NCBI RefSeq assembly: GCF_036231355.1
Contig: NZ_CP109496.1
Location: 7,936,001-8,000,000 of the forward strand
Direction: 5' to 3'
Source of the DNA: Streptomyces sp. NBC_01431
GTDB lineage: Bacteria; Actinomycetota; Actinomycetes; Streptomycetales; Streptomycetaceae
Length of the DNA: 64,000 nt
The position numbers and the translations under genes are program-made. Position 1 is the first letter of the stretch. Each line of letters opens with the position of its first letter. This document shows, piece after piece, positions 8,727-18,291 of this stretch. The notes beneath the pieces were generated by a model that worked only from the letters and a program-made list of their open reading frames with translations, did no database searches and was not told where the DNA came from.

Positions 8727-10619
8727 TTGGCTCAAGGAATAGGATTCTCGATCCTCGGCCCGGTGCGCGCCTGGAGCGGCGGCAAGGAATTGGACATGGG
8801 GCAGCCGAAGCAGCGGGCCATTCTCGCTTCGCTCCTTCTGCGTGACGGTGGACAGGCGACGATATCCGAACTGGTGGCAGACGTTTGGGGCGAAGAAGCG
8901 CCCAGCTCTGCCGTCGGTTCCATTCGCACTTATATCTTTCGCCTCAGGAAGGTTGCCAAGGAGAGCGGCCTCTTTCGGATCCAGTCGACCAGCGGCGGAT
9001 ATTCCTTGGTGACCGCCCCGGAGACGATCGACTTGAACATGTTCAAGCGATGCGTATACCTGGCCCGTGAGGCTCGCAGAAACGGCGACCACGCGAAGTC
9101 CGCCTCTTTCTTCGGTGAGGGACTGGCGTTATGGGCGGGCCCTCCACTGGCCGGAATCCCCGGACCGCGCGCCGAAGCCCAGCGCCACCTCCTCGGTGAA
9201 CTACGGCTGACCGCTCTTGAGGAGCGGCTCGCCAGTGACATCGAACGGGGCCTGTACGCCGAGTCCGTCGCCGAGCTGTCGGCGCTGGTCACCGAACATC
9301 CGCTGCGTGAGCGGCTGTGCGAACTCCTGATGATCGCTCTGTATGGGGCGGGTCGGCCGTCCGAGGCGCTCAACGCCTTCCACGAGGTGGGGCACCTTCT
9401 GCGCAAGGAGCTCGGGATCAGCCCGTCCGCCAGCTTGCAGGCGGTGCAGCAGCGGATCCTGTCCGACGACCTGCCGTTGGCCAGGGAGGCCCAGACCGTT
9501 GTGGACCCGCCGGTGACCGCCGCGGTCGTGCCGGCCCAACTGCCCGCACAATTACGTCATTTCGTTCGTCGCGATGATTGCGACCGCCAGATGTCCCGGC
9601 TCCTCGACGGCGCGTTGTCGGCCCCGGCGATGCTGACCTGCGCCGTCGTCGGCATGGCGGGCGTCGGCAAGAGCGCGCTGGCCGTGCGGTGGGCGCACCA
9701 GGTCGCACCCCGGTTCCCCGACGGCCAGCTCTTCGCCGACCTTCGCGGCTTCGATCCGAACCGCGACCCCCTCGATCCGGCCGGCGTACTGGGGGAGTTC
9801 CTCCGGACGCTGGGCGTCGGGGCCGCTGACGTTCCCGAGGGCGTGGCCGCGCGGTCGGCCCTGTTCCGCAGCCTGCTCGCGGGACGCCGCGTGCTGGTCC
9901 TGCTGGACAACGCTCGTGACGCCCAGCAGGTACGCCCCTTGCTCCCCGGCACCGAAGGCTGCCTCGCCCTGGTGACCAGCCGTCGCCAGATGTGGGGACT
10001 CGTCACCAGCCACCAGGCCCACCTGATCCCGCTCGGTCCCCTCGACGAGGCGGAATCGCGTGAACTGCTCGTCCACCTGCTGGGTAGGCGGCGTGTGGAG
10101 GCAGAGCCCACGGCGGCCGACGAGATCGTCTCGCGCTGTGGCCGGCTCCCCTTGGCCCTGGCCGTCGCCGCCGCACGGGGCCGCGCCGGCTTCCCGCTCT
10201 CCGCCATCGCCATGAAACTCCGCATGGGCAGGGGCACTCTGGATGCGTTCATGGGCACGGGCGACCCCGAACTGGACGTCCGCGAGATTCTGTTGGGGTC
10301 GTACAGGGTGCTCACGCCACAGGCGGCCGAGTTGTTCCGGTCCCTCGCCCCGCACCCCGGCCCGCAGCTGACCGCGCAGAGCGCGGCCGCGCTCGCCGGG
10401 CTGCCCCTGCGGCAGGTCTCCGGGCTCCTGACCGAGCTCAGCCAGGTCCATCTGCTGACCGAGCACGCGGACGGCCACTACTCCTGGCACGAGCTGGTGC
10501 GTGCGTACGCCACCGGACTGCTCCAGTCCCGCGACGGCGCGGTGGAGTCCGGCCCGGCGGTGAACCGACTCGCCGGCCACTTCCGGTCCGGCCCGGACCC
10601 CGTCCGCTCGGCCGTGTAG
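8727..10619 (+). CDS. SARP-family activator with NB-ARC ATPase domain (AfsR-like)
   Basis: A 630-residue regulator. It has an OmpR-type winged helix (FSILGPVRAW to about residue 85, with QRAILASLLL), a bacterial transcriptional activation domain to about 245, then an NB-ARC ATPase with Walker A GMAGVGKSA near residues 309-317 and Walker B RVLVLLDNARD. The TPR tail of full AfsR is missing. The TTG at 8727 is chosen because GGAAGG lies just upstream; an upstream ATG lacks a site. Two TTA codons (codons 135 and 276, at 9129 and 9552) predict dependence on the bldA leucyl-tRNA. It is the only obvious pathway-specific regulator in the cluster and probably its activator. Confidence 0.9.
   Translation: MAQGIGFSILGPVRAWSGGKELDMGQPKQRAILASLLLRDGGQATISELVADVWGEEAPSSAVGSIRTYIFRLRKVAKESGLFRIQSTSGGYSLVTAPETIDLNMFKRCVYLAREARRNGDHAKSASFFGEGLALWAGPPLAGIPGPRAEAQRHLLGELRLTALEERLASDIERGLYAESVAELSALVTEHPLRERLCELLMIALYGAGRPSEALNAFHEVGHLLRKELGISPSASLQAVQQRILSDDLPLAREAQTVVDPPVTAAVVPAQLPAQLRHFVRRDDCDRQMSRLLDGALSAPAMLTCAVVGMAGVGKSALAVRWAHQVAPRFPDGQLFADLRGFDPNRDPLDPAGVLGEFLRTLGVGAADVPEGVAARSALFRSLLAGRRVLVLLDNARDAQQVRPLLPGTEGCLALVTSRRQMWGLVTSHQAHLIPLGPLDEAESRELLVHLLGRRRVEAEPTAADEIVSRCGRLPLALAVAAARGRAGFPLSAIAMKLRMGRGTLDAFMGTGDPELDVREILLGSYRVLTPQAAELFRSLAPHPGPQLTAQSAAALAGLPLRQVSGLLTELSQVHLLTEHADGHYSWHELVRAYATGLLQSRDGAVESGPAVNRLAGHFRSGPDPVRSAV
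9129..9131 (+). promoter_or_regulatory. TTA codon in the SARP gene (bldA control point)
   Basis: In-frame TTA in the context GCG-TTA-TGG. In Streptomyces TTA is read only by the developmentally controlled bldA tRNA. A second in-frame TTA lies at 9552-9554. Confidence 0.75.
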
Positions 10620-10773
10620 ATGAAAAGTTCATTTCTTGTCGACGTGCGGCAGAAATCATCAATCAATGGGTGGATGAGTCTTCGCGCATTCGACGGGATC
10701 CCAGTGTCCCGCTTGAGCGCAACGTCTTGATGTGCCCGTGTGAACGTGTTCCGAAAAGAACTGGAGGGGTGCG

Positions 10774-11559
10774 ATGCGTCGAATTGTCGTGGTCACGGAC
10801 TGCAAGGACGTCTCGTTCAACGAGATGTGTGGGGCGATCCACAAGGAGGCGGCGGAGATCGGACGCCCCGTGTTCATCGAGCAGGTCGTCCCGGTCGAGA
10901 GTTTCTCGGAGGTCAATGCGTCGTTCCTGACCCGCTTGATGGCCGAAAACTATCCGGCGGGCACGGTCATTTACACGCTGGTGTCGAAGACGAAGAACCT
11001 CCGCGACTCCCACGAGGTCATCTGGGGGGAAACGCTCTCCGGTCACATCTTCGTCGGCTCGAACTTCGGGTATTTCGGCTGGCTCGCCAAGGACCTGGGA
11101 GTGAAGCGCCTGTACGAACTCAGGGACGTGCCGCAGACCAGCTTTTCGGGGAAGACGTACATCGCCCCGATCGTCGCCAGGATCGCGGCCGAGGACGAGT
11201 CACGCATCACTGAGTTCCCCTATGACGAGCACCAGATCGACGACGTCGAGATCGCCGAGGGAATGGTGACCCACATCGACAACTTCGGCAACGTGAAGGT
11301 TATGACCGACGTGGGCGACCGGCCTCACGACGAACCGCTGGAGCTGATGCTCAACGGGCGGGTCCTGTGCCCGGCCACGCACATTCAGACGCAGATCTAT
11401 CTGCAGCGGGAGCAGGGGCAGGTGGTGCTCTACCGCTCCACCTCGTTCGACGACATGACGGACGTGGGCATGGTGCGCGGAAACTTCGCCGAGGCCCACG
11501 GCGTGCGCATCGGCGATCTTCTCACCTGGACCGTACGCGCCGGAGGCGCGCAGAGCTGA
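10774..11559 (+). CDS. SAM hydroxide/halide adenosyltransferase family protein (DUF62/fluorinase superfamily)
   Basis: A 261-residue two-domain protein. The N-terminus IVVVTDCKDVSFNEMCGAI carries the family Asp; the middle has PAGTVIYTLV and IFVGSNFGYFGWL; the C-terminal barrel opens with VTHIDNFGNVKV, the family's (I/H)DxFGN signature. Members attack C5' of SAM with water, chloride or fluoride. From memory-based comparison, the Asp and His of the Asp-Arg-His triad of SAM hydrolases seem replaced (LVSKTKNLR; TSFSGKTYIAP), and a Ser sits where fluorinase has its halide-contacting Ser. The fluorinase-specific loop is absent. Activity is therefore open: hydrolase, halogenase or something else. 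The ATG follows CTGGAGGGG. It is the first structural gene after the activator. Confidence 0.8.
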   Translation: MRRIVVVTDCKDVSFNEMCGAIHKEAAEIGRPVFIEQVVPVESFSEVNASFLTRLMAENYPAGTVIYTLVSKTKNLRDSHEVIWGETLSGHIFVGSNFGYFGWLAKDLGVKRLYELRDVPQTSFSGKTYIAPIVARIAAEDESRITEFPYDEHQIDDVEIAEGMVTHIDNFGNVKVMTDVGDRPHDEPLELMLNGRVLCPATHIQTQIYLQREQGQVVLYRSTSFDDMTDVGMVRGNFAEAHGVRIGDLLTWTVRAGGAQS

Positions 11560-11653
11560 TCCTGCGGCAGGGCCGGTGACTCCCATGCGCCCTGACCTGT
11601 GTTTACGGACGAGTTCACGGACAAGCGGGGCACTGCCCTGCCGGAGGTAGTGA

Positions 11654-13471
11654 GTGTCGGGTATTACCGGTTGGGTGGACGGCGGGCGGGACCTGCGTGA
11701 CGAGGGTCCGACCGCGGCGCGCATGGCGGCCGGAATCGCCACGCGGGGCCGGCGGGGCGAGGGCCAGTGGGTCGGGCGGCACGCCTTGCTGGCACAGCGT
11801 ACGGACGCCGCGTGGCAGGGGGCCGTGCCACCGGCGCTGTACGAGGAGAACGGCCGCCTCCTCGCGGTCGCGGTCTGCGACGGGGAGTTGCACAACGCCG
11901 AGGAACTGTGGGTGGCTGCCGGAGGTGGCGCACGGCCGGGCGACCGCTCCGTCGCGGACGTCATTCTCCGGGCTCATCTCCGGTGGGGAGAACGGGCAGC
12001 CGAACGTTTCGAGGGCACCTTCGCCTTCGCGGTCTGGGACGCCCGGACCGGGGAACTGACCCTCGGCCGGGACCGGTTGGGGATCAAGCCGCTCAGCTAT
12101 GCGCCCACCCCGAACGGAGCGGTGTTCGCCTCCGACGTCACCTCCCTCGTGGCACACCCCATGGTGCGTCCCGTCCTCGACGCCGACGCGCTCTGTTCCC
12201 TGCTCACCCAGATACGTCCTGCGGGGCACGGCGCGCTCGGCGGCGTGCGCGAGGTGCCCGCCGGCCACACCGTACGGATCGTCGCCGACCGTCAGTCTCC
12301 CCGCAGATACTGGGGGTTGGAGGCGCGCGAGCACACTCTCGGCAGGGACGAGACCGTCAAGCAGGCGCGTGACCTTCTTGAGGACGCCGTCGCCAGGGAG
12401 ATGCGATGCGCCGACGGAGCCGGCCTCGGAGTGCTGCTCTCGGGCGGCCTCGACTCCAGTGTGCTGACCGGGCTCGCCGCGACGGGCGGGGGCAGGGTGC
12501 CGCGGACCTTCACCGTGATGTTCGGGGACACCGCGGCGCCCGTGCCGGACCGGCCGTACGCCGAGGAGGTCGTCCGGTTCTGGGGATCCGAGCACCAGGA
12601 GGTCGTGGTCCGGCCCGCCGAGCTCTCCGACCCGGCGACGCTCGCGGCCGTGCTGGCCGCCAAGGACTACCCGACCCCCTTCGGCGACAAGAACATCACC
12701 CCCTTCCTCTTCAGCGGGCAGGTGGCGCGGCACGTGCCCGTCGCCCTCAGCGGCGAGGCCGCGGACACGGTGTTCGGCGGTCCGGGCGGAGTGATCACCG
12801 AGGGGCGGGAACTGACGACGTTCCCCTGGATCGAGCTGTCCCGGAAGTTCGGCATGGACCACGGCATCGGTACCGGCCTCTTCGACGGAGGTCTGCGGCG
12901 CACCCTCGATGTCACCGGTCACCTCGACCGGATGTTCCGAGAGGCGGTCGCCGAGGTGCCGCATCTTCCCGGAGCCCCGGCTCCCGACCGGCTGGCCCGG
13001 CAGGTGGACTACCTGATCGTGACCCGGCTGCTCGAACAGGGCGTGCAGCACTCCGAGCGGCTGGCCGCCGCGGCGGGGCTCCAGCTGCGCTTCCCCTTCG
13101 CGGACCACAGGCTCTTCTCCTACCTGTACAACGTGCCGCCTCGTCTCAAGTACTTCGACGGGCGCGAGAAGAGTCTGCTGCGGGTCATCGCCAGGGACCT
13201 GGTGCCCGCATCGGTGCTGACGCGCACCAAGGTGCCGTACCCCATCACCTACGACACGCGGTACAAGGCAGCCCTGGCGGGCCGACTGCGGACCCTGCTC
13301 GACGACTCCGCGGCACCCGTGCGCCCCCTGCTGGACGTGCTGGCCGCCGAACGGATCGCCGAGAACCCCAGACTGCTCGACCGGGGTGGGTGGCTGGGCC
13401 GGGCAGACGTCGAGATGGTCCTCCAACTCAACGACTGGGCAAAGAGGTTGAACCTGTCCTTCAGCCTCTGA
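11654..13471 (+). CDS. Asparagine-synthetase-like amide/lactam synthetase lacking the glutaminase Cys
   Basis: A 605-residue AsnB homologue: an N-terminal Ntn glutaminase-like domain (to about residue 200) and a C-terminal PP-loop ATP domain with GVLLSGGLDSSVL near 262. True AsnB begins MCGI with Cys2 as nucleophile; here the start is GTG then Ser (VSGITGWVDGG), so glutamine hydrolysis should not be possible. The same loss occurs in beta-lactam synthetases, which adenylate a carboxylate and close onto an internal amine. GGAGG precedes the GTG by six bases. Candidate roles: intramolecular lactam formation, or amide formation with an external amine or free ammonia. Lasso cyclases are homologous too, but no other lasso genes are present. 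Confidence 0.85.
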   Translation: MSGITGWVDGGRDLRDEGPTAARMAAGIATRGRRGEGQWVGRHALLAQRTDAAWQGAVPPALYEENGRLLAVAVCDGELHNAEELWVAAGGGARPGDRSVADVILRAHLRWGERAAERFEGTFAFAVWDARTGELTLGRDRLGIKPLSYAPTPNGAVFASDVTSLVAHPMVRPVLDADALCSLLTQIRPAGHGALGGVREVPAGHTVRIVADRQSPRRYWGLEAREHTLGRDETVKQARDLLEDAVAREMRCADGAGLGVLLSGGLDSSVLTGLAATGGGRVPRTFTVMFGDTAAPVPDRPYAEEVVRFWGSEHQEVVVRPAELSDPATLAAVLAAKDYPTPFGDKNITPFLFSGQVARHVPVALSGEAADTVFGGPGGVITEGRELTTFPWIELSRKFGMDHGIGTGLFDGGLRRTLDVTGHLDRMFREAVAEVPHLPGAPAPDRLARQVDYLIVTRLLEQGVQHSERLAAAAGLQLRFPFADHRLFSYLYNVPPRLKYFDGREKSLLRVIARDLVPASVLTRTKVPYPITYDTRYKAALAGRLRTLLDDSAAPVRPLLDVLAAERIAENPRLLDRGGWLGRADVEMVLQLNDWAKRLNLSFSL

Positions 13472-13563
13472 CCGCCCCGGCCCCGGTCCCGTCGACCCGG
13501 CACTCCGCCGCTGCGTCCCCTCTGTCTCCTGACCGTCCGATCCGAAACGGTGGCACTGCATCC

Positions 13564-15111
13564 ATGCCGAACCCACGCCCCACCGGCTCCGCGCTGTACC
13601 GGCTGTTCGCCGACCAGGTCGTCCGGGCCGGCGAGCACGAGGCGGTCCGCGACCAGGACCGAAGCCTCACCTACAGCGAACTGTCCGCGCGGGTCCGCGT
13701 CCTGGCCGAGGCCGTCCGGGAGCGGTGCCCGGGAACGGGATCACGGATCGGTCTGTACCTCGGCCGTACCGTGGACCTCGTGGCCGCGGTGCTCGCCGTG
13801 ACCGCCGCGGGCCACGTCTACGTGCCGCTCGACCCGGCCTACCCCGCCGAGCGGCTCCGGTTCATGGCAGAGGACAGCGGCCTGTCGCTCGTCGTCTCCG
13901 ACCGGGACCTCCCGGCCGAGCTCCACGCACTGCCCACCGTGCGCGTGGATGCCCCGGCCCCCCTGCCGGAGCCGGCCCACCCGTGGGCCCCGGCCGACGT
14001 GGCTTCCGATGCGATTGCGTATGTCATCTACACCTCGGGGTCGACGGGGAGGCCCAAGGGTGTGGAGGTGCGGGGCAGCAGTGTGGTGGCGATGGTGAAC
14101 TCGGTACGCGCGCGGTACGCGTTCTCCGCCGAGGACGTCTGGACGTTGTTCCACTCCTACTGTTTCGACTTCTCGGTATGGGAGATGTGGGGCGCCCTGG
14201 CCACGGGTGCCACCCTCGTCCTCGTACCGGCCGAGACGGCGCTCTCACCGCGCGCCACCGTCGAGTTGCTGGCCCGTGAGCACGTGACGGTCATGAGTGT
14301 CGTGCCGTCCGTCTTCCGCTTCCTCACGGCGGCGGTGCGGCGGATGCCGGAGGCCGCCGTCGTGCTGCGCCGCGTGATCTTCGGTGGCGAAGCCGTCGAC
14401 ATCGCCGACATCCGGTCCTGGCGCGAGGCGCTGGGACCCCGGTGCGAGTTCGTCAATACGTACGGCATCACCGAGACGACGGTGTTCGTCAGTACCAGAA
14501 CGCTCCTGGACAAGGAACTCGACCGCGAGGAGCCCGGCGCGGGCGGCGACTTCGCGAAAGACCTGGGGCGGCCGCTGGACGGCTGGGAAGTCCAGGTGCT
14601 CGATGAGGAGTTGAACCCTGTCGGGCGGGGGGCAACCGGCGAGATCTGGGTCGCGGGCGACGGCGTCGCCGTCGGCTACCTGGGCCGGCCCGAGCTCACC
14701 GAGGAGCGGTTCCGCACGCTGGCCGTGCCGGGCCGGCCGGCCCGCAGGTACTACCGCAGCGGGGACCTCGCCACGAGAACCGCCGATGACGTCTACTGCT
14801 ACGCGGGCCGCGCCGACGACCAAGTGAAGATCAACGGGTTCCGCATCGAGCTGGGAGAGATCGAGGCGGTGCTGCGCGGGGTCGACGGCGTGGAGGACGC
14901 AGCGGTGGTTTGCGCCCGCAGCAGGGCCGGCGGGCCCGTGCTGACCGCCTTCTTCTCCTCGAAGGGCGATCTGCCGGGCGAGGAACTCGCGGACCGGGCC
15001 CGCGCGGTGCTGCCCCGGCACATGCAGCCGAGCCGATTCGTGAGGCTGGCCGAACTGCCCCGCAACCCGTCCGGAAAGACCGACCGCAAGGCCCTGTCCG
15101 AGACCCGTTAG
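13564..15111 (+). CDS. Free-standing NRPS adenylation protein
   Basis: A 515-residue amino acid adenylation enzyme without carrier domain. Core motifs are in order: YTSGSTGRPKGVEV (A3, ~residue 158), YGITETTV (A5), YRSGDLA (A7), GRADDQVKINGFRIELGEIE (A8) and NPSGKTDRKAL (A10 Lys). The pocket region FDFSVWEMW gives Asp235, Phe236 and Trp239 in the standard numbering, a start shared with Thr-type codes; the later positions (…TYGITETTVF) do not complete a standard Thr code, so specificity stays open. It probably charges the carrier domain of the next protein, as it has none itself. Confidence 0.9.
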   Translation: MPNPRPTGSALYRLFADQVVRAGEHEAVRDQDRSLTYSELSARVRVLAEAVRERCPGTGSRIGLYLGRTVDLVAAVLAVTAAGHVYVPLDPAYPAERLRFMAEDSGLSLVVSDRDLPAELHALPTVRVDAPAPLPEPAHPWAPADVASDAIAYVIYTSGSTGRPKGVEVRGSSVVAMVNSVRARYAFSAEDVWTLFHSYCFDFSVWEMWGALATGATLVLVPAETALSPRATVELLAREHVTVMSVVPSVFRFLTAAVRRMPEAAVVLRRVIFGGEAVDIADIRSWREALGPRCEFVNTYGITETTVFVSTRTLLDKELDREEPGAGGDFAKDLGRPLDGWEVQVLDEELNPVGRGATGEIWVAGDGVAVGYLGRPELTEERFRTLAVPGRPARRYYRSGDLATRTADDVYCYAGRADDQVKINGFRIELGEIEAVLRGVDGVEDAAVVCARSRAGGPVLTAFFSSKGDLPGEELADRARAVLPRHMQPSRFVRLAELPRNPSGKTDRKALSETR

Positions 15112-15185
15112 CCGTACCCGAGGGCCGGTGCCGCACACACGCGTGGGCGTGACCGGCAGCGCCCGATCACGAAGGAACTCCATCC

Positions 15186-18158
15186 GTGGACATCAGCACC
15201 CCTCAGCACGTCCCGCTCTCCGTCGGCCAGGAAGCCATGTGGGTCGGCTGGAAGCTCGACCCCGAGCAGTGGACCCACATCATTCCGACAGCGTTCCTGG
15301 TACGGGGCGAGATCGACCGGGCCCGGCTGGAGCAGGCAGTCACTGCCCTCGGGGAGGCCTATCCCCAGCTGCGCGGCCGAGTGCGCCCGGGGCCCCAGGG
15401 GCCGGTCCTCGACTGGTCGGACGCCCCCGGCATCCCGGTACGGGAACGGACCACCGACTTGGACCGCGACGACGCCGTCCGTCGCACCTGGCAGGTGCCC
15501 TTCGATCTGCGGCAGGGGCCGCTGGCGCGCGTGGACCTGCTGCACGGCCCCGGCTACACCGTGCTGCTGATGGCGACCCACCACCTTGTGTACGACGGGG
15601 CGTCCGTCCTGATCCTGCTCGAAGCGCTGCGCGAGTGCTACGCGGGCAACCCGCCCGCACGCGTCGACCAGGTCCCGGCGCTGGCCGAATTCGCCGCCAG
15701 GTCGCGGGAGCTGGCCGACGGGCCGGCGGGTGAGGAGCACCGGGCCCACTGGCGCAAGACGCTGGCCTCGGGCCCCTTGGACTTCGCCCTGCCGACGTCC
15801 GTCGACGCTCCCGGGTACACCGTCCTGAGCGAGGACCTCCCCCCGGACCTCGTTGCCGACCTGCGGGACCGGGCGGCCGAGGCGGGCGTCTCCTATGTGA
15901 CCGTCCTGCTCGCCGGTTACTTCGCGCTGCTGCGACGGCACTGCCGCACCGAGGAGGTGCTGGCCTTCGTGCCCTACCACGGCCGCTCGCTGGAATCCCT
16001 GCGCGACCGCGTCGGCTACTTCGTGAACGCCCTGCCGATCCGTGGCGAGGTGCGCGGCTCCGACACGTACGCCACTCTGATCCAACGGGTGCGCGGCCTG
16101 GTCAAGGACGCGCTGCGGCACGGAGATCTGCCGCTGCCTGCCATCATGCGCGAGGCCGGCCTGACCGGGCCCGAAGCCCGGGCGCGGACCCACCAGACCG
16201 TGTTCCAGTACTGGCACGCCGGACTGCGCGACGGAGTCGACGTCCAGGACCTGGTCCTCGACGCCCCGGATGCGCGGGCCCGGCTGAGCCTGCTCGACCT
16301 GGAGAGCACCGCCGGTTTCACGCTCGCTGTGATGGTCCGGGAGGACAGCGCCGGCACCCACGTGTTGTGGAAGGACCCCACCGGCTCCGTCGGCCCCACG
16401 GTGGTCGCCGAACTGGCCGCCGATTACCGGCGGGTGCTGCGGGAGATCGCCCGGGGCCCGGGCGCCACGGTGATCGACCTGGCCGAGGATCGTCCGGGCC
16501 GTGCGGAGCCGCGGGAGGGAGCGGGTCCAGTGGCGGACGGGGCCGGCCGGGCGGTTACCGAAGCCGTCGCCGCGATGGTCGACGTGTGGCAGGACGTGCT
16601 GGGGATCGACGACATCGGGACGGACGACTCGTTTTTCGAACTCGGCGGTCACTCTCTGCTCGCCGAGACGCTGGTGCTCGCCGCGGGGGAGCGGCTGGGG
16701 GTGGACGTGTCGATCCGGACCCTGTTCGACTTTCCACGGCTCGCCGAGTTCACCGCCGAGGTCCTCGGCTCCGCTGTGGCGTCCCCGGCCGGTGAGGAGG
16801 GCCCGCACGAAGCCCCGCCGGTTGTGCCGGAGTTGCCCGGGGATGCCGAGGGGGAGCCGGACGGCTGGCGGAGCGTCCCACACCGGATGAGTGTGGGGAT
16901 CAGGCGCCAGCAGGGTGCCGAGGGGGAGATCCCGTCGGAGAGCATCATCTGCAAGGTCTACTACTTCCGGGATTTGGCCGCCGACGAGGAGCGGTTGCAA
17001 GAGGCCTTCCGGCGGACCCTCGCCGTCAATCCCGCGCTGGGCAGCCGGTACCGGGTCGACCCGGTACTCGGGCCGCAGTACCGCGAGGAGCCGGTCGACT
17101 ATCCGGTCGTGCGGTTCGTGACCATGGAAGCGTCCGCGACGTGGGACGACCTGTGCGCCGAGGCTCAGCGGACCGCCGACGCCGAGATGGCCGGGCGGCT
17201 CGACCTGCGGGAGGGGCGCCTGCTGCGAGTTGTCTGCGTACGGCTCGGGGGGCGCGGCTTCGCCCTCGTCGTCAAGGCCGACCACACCGTCTGCGACGGC
17301 CTCTCCTTCGCCCAGCTGTTGCGGGACGTCGGCGCCGCCTATGCCACGTCGACGGAGGGGGCCTTCCTTGCGGATCGCAGGCGCCCGTCGCCGGCGGAGG
17401 TCGAGGCGGCCGAGGGCCGGGTGCTCGGTGGGCAGCAGGGGCGTGAACTGCGCGCCGCCTGGCGGAAGAAGCTGCCCGCAGGAGTTCCCGAAATACTGCT
17501 GAGGAACGCGACGCGCTGGCAGGACAGCCCCCCGGAGGGCGACTCCGTTCACTTTTCCGTACGCGGCGAGGCCTACCGGCGGCACACGGCCGAGGCGCAG
17601 AACCTGAAGGTGACGAGCTTTGCCCTGGCGGCTGCCAAGGTGCTGTTCGCCATGCGGCCCAGCATCCTCAACGACGAGCTGTGTTTCTTCTGCCCGTTCC
17701 CCGGGCGCTTCGTGCCGGAGGCCAAGGAGGTGCTCGGGAACTTCGTCAACCTCCTGCCGGTCCTCGTCGAGGCCCCTCGGGAGGGCGGCCCCGCCGACAT
17801 GGTCCGTGCCGTGCGCGAGGGCCTGTTGTGGACCCTTCAGCACCAGGGGCTTCCGTTCGACGAGGTGATGGACGAGATCAGGGACGTCGACGCGACCGGC
17901 GAACAGCTTCCCCGGAAGCGGCGGGCTCTGTTCATGGCGGGCAATCAGCCGGAGGGCCTTCGGCTCGACGGCACCGCCGGTGAGACCCGTATGCCTGAAA
18001 TGACCGACGCGCTCTTCGACTTCAGCCTGTGGGTCACAGACACGGGCGAGGAACTCAACTGCGGCGTGGTGTATCGGCGCGCGTTCATGCCCAGGGAAGT
18101 CGTCGAGGACTGGCTGGAGGCTCTGAACCGGCCGCTCGAACCGGCCCTCGAAGTGTGA
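15186..18158 (+). CDS. NRPS protein with domains condensation - carrier - condensation
   Basis: A 990-residue protein. Domain 1 is a condensation domain with THHLVYDG at ~residues 130-137 (complete HHxxxDG). A carrier domain follows with FFELGGHSLLAE, the phosphopantetheine Ser near 490. Domain 3 (from ~560) is another condensation-like domain with KADHTVCDG near 698: the first His is Asp but the catalytic second His and the DG are kept. The GTG start has GAAGGA at good spacing. No adenylation domain is present, so loading must come in trans, most simply from the adenylation protein just upstream. The trailing C domain should pass the chain to a carrier in another protein, for example the T-TE protein downstream. 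Confidence 0.9.
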   Translation: MDISTPQHVPLSVGQEAMWVGWKLDPEQWTHIIPTAFLVRGEIDRARLEQAVTALGEAYPQLRGRVRPGPQGPVLDWSDAPGIPVRERTTDLDRDDAVRRTWQVPFDLRQGPLARVDLLHGPGYTVLLMATHHLVYDGASVLILLEALRECYAGNPPARVDQVPALAEFAARSRELADGPAGEEHRAHWRKTLASGPLDFALPTSVDAPGYTVLSEDLPPDLVADLRDRAAEAGVSYVTVLLAGYFALLRRHCRTEEVLAFVPYHGRSLESLRDRVGYFVNALPIRGEVRGSDTYATLIQRVRGLVKDALRHGDLPLPAIMREAGLTGPEARARTHQTVFQYWHAGLRDGVDVQDLVLDAPDARARLSLLDLESTAGFTLAVMVREDSAGTHVLWKDPTGSVGPTVVAELAADYRRVLREIARGPGATVIDLAEDRPGRAEPREGAGPVADGAGRAVTEAVAAMVDVWQDVLGIDDIGTDDSFFELGGHSLLAETLVLAAGERLGVDVSIRTLFDFPRLAEFTAEVLGSAVASPAGEEGPHEAPPVVPELPGDAEGEPDGWRSVPHRMSVGIRRQQGAEGEIPSESIICKVYYFRDLAADEERLQEAFRRTLAVNPALGSRYRVDPVLGPQYREEPVDYPVVRFVTMEASATWDDLCAEAQRTADAEMAGRLDLREGRLLRVVCVRLGGRGFALVVKADHTVCDGLSFAQLLRDVGAAYATSTEGAFLADRRRPSPAEVEAAEGRVLGGQQGRELRAAWRKKLPAGVPEILLRNATRWQDSPPEGDSVHFSVRGEAYRRHTAEAQNLKVTSFALAAAKVLFAMRPSILNDELCFFCPFPGRFVPEAKEVLGNFVNLLPVLVEAPREGGPADMVRAVREGLLWTLQHQGLPFDEVMDEIRDVDATGEQLPRKRRALFMAGNQPEGLRLDGTAGETRMPEMTDALFDFSLWVTDTGEELNCGVVYRRAFMPREVVEDWLEALNRPLEPALEV

Positions 18159-18216
18159 AGGACGGTCCGGGGCCGGCTGCCACCGGCCTGCGGGAATTTT
18201 CGTAGACAGGAAGTAG

Positions 18217-18291
18217 ATGGAAAGTAGATCGGCGCATGTGATCTTAAATGGGCAGGCCGTCTTTTCTTTCGGTGGGAGGAGGGGTGAATGA
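18217..18291 (+). CDS. Possible 24-residue upstream ORF containing TTA
   Basis: An ATG after AGGAAG (short spacing of three bases) opens a 24-codon frame, MESRSAHVILNG to FGGRRGE, whose TGA overlaps the ATG of the epimerase gene (ATGA). Codon 10 is TTA. It could be a translationally coupled leader giving bldA control over the downstream gene. No homology is recognised, and chance is possible. Confidence 0.3.
   Translation: MESRSAHVILNGQAVFSFGGRRGE

Noticed and set aside
11654..13471. Lasso peptide cyclase
   Set aside because: Homologous fold, but no leader-binding RRE/PqqD-like protein, no transglutaminase-like protease and a core without the ring pattern; the gene lies among NRPS genes.
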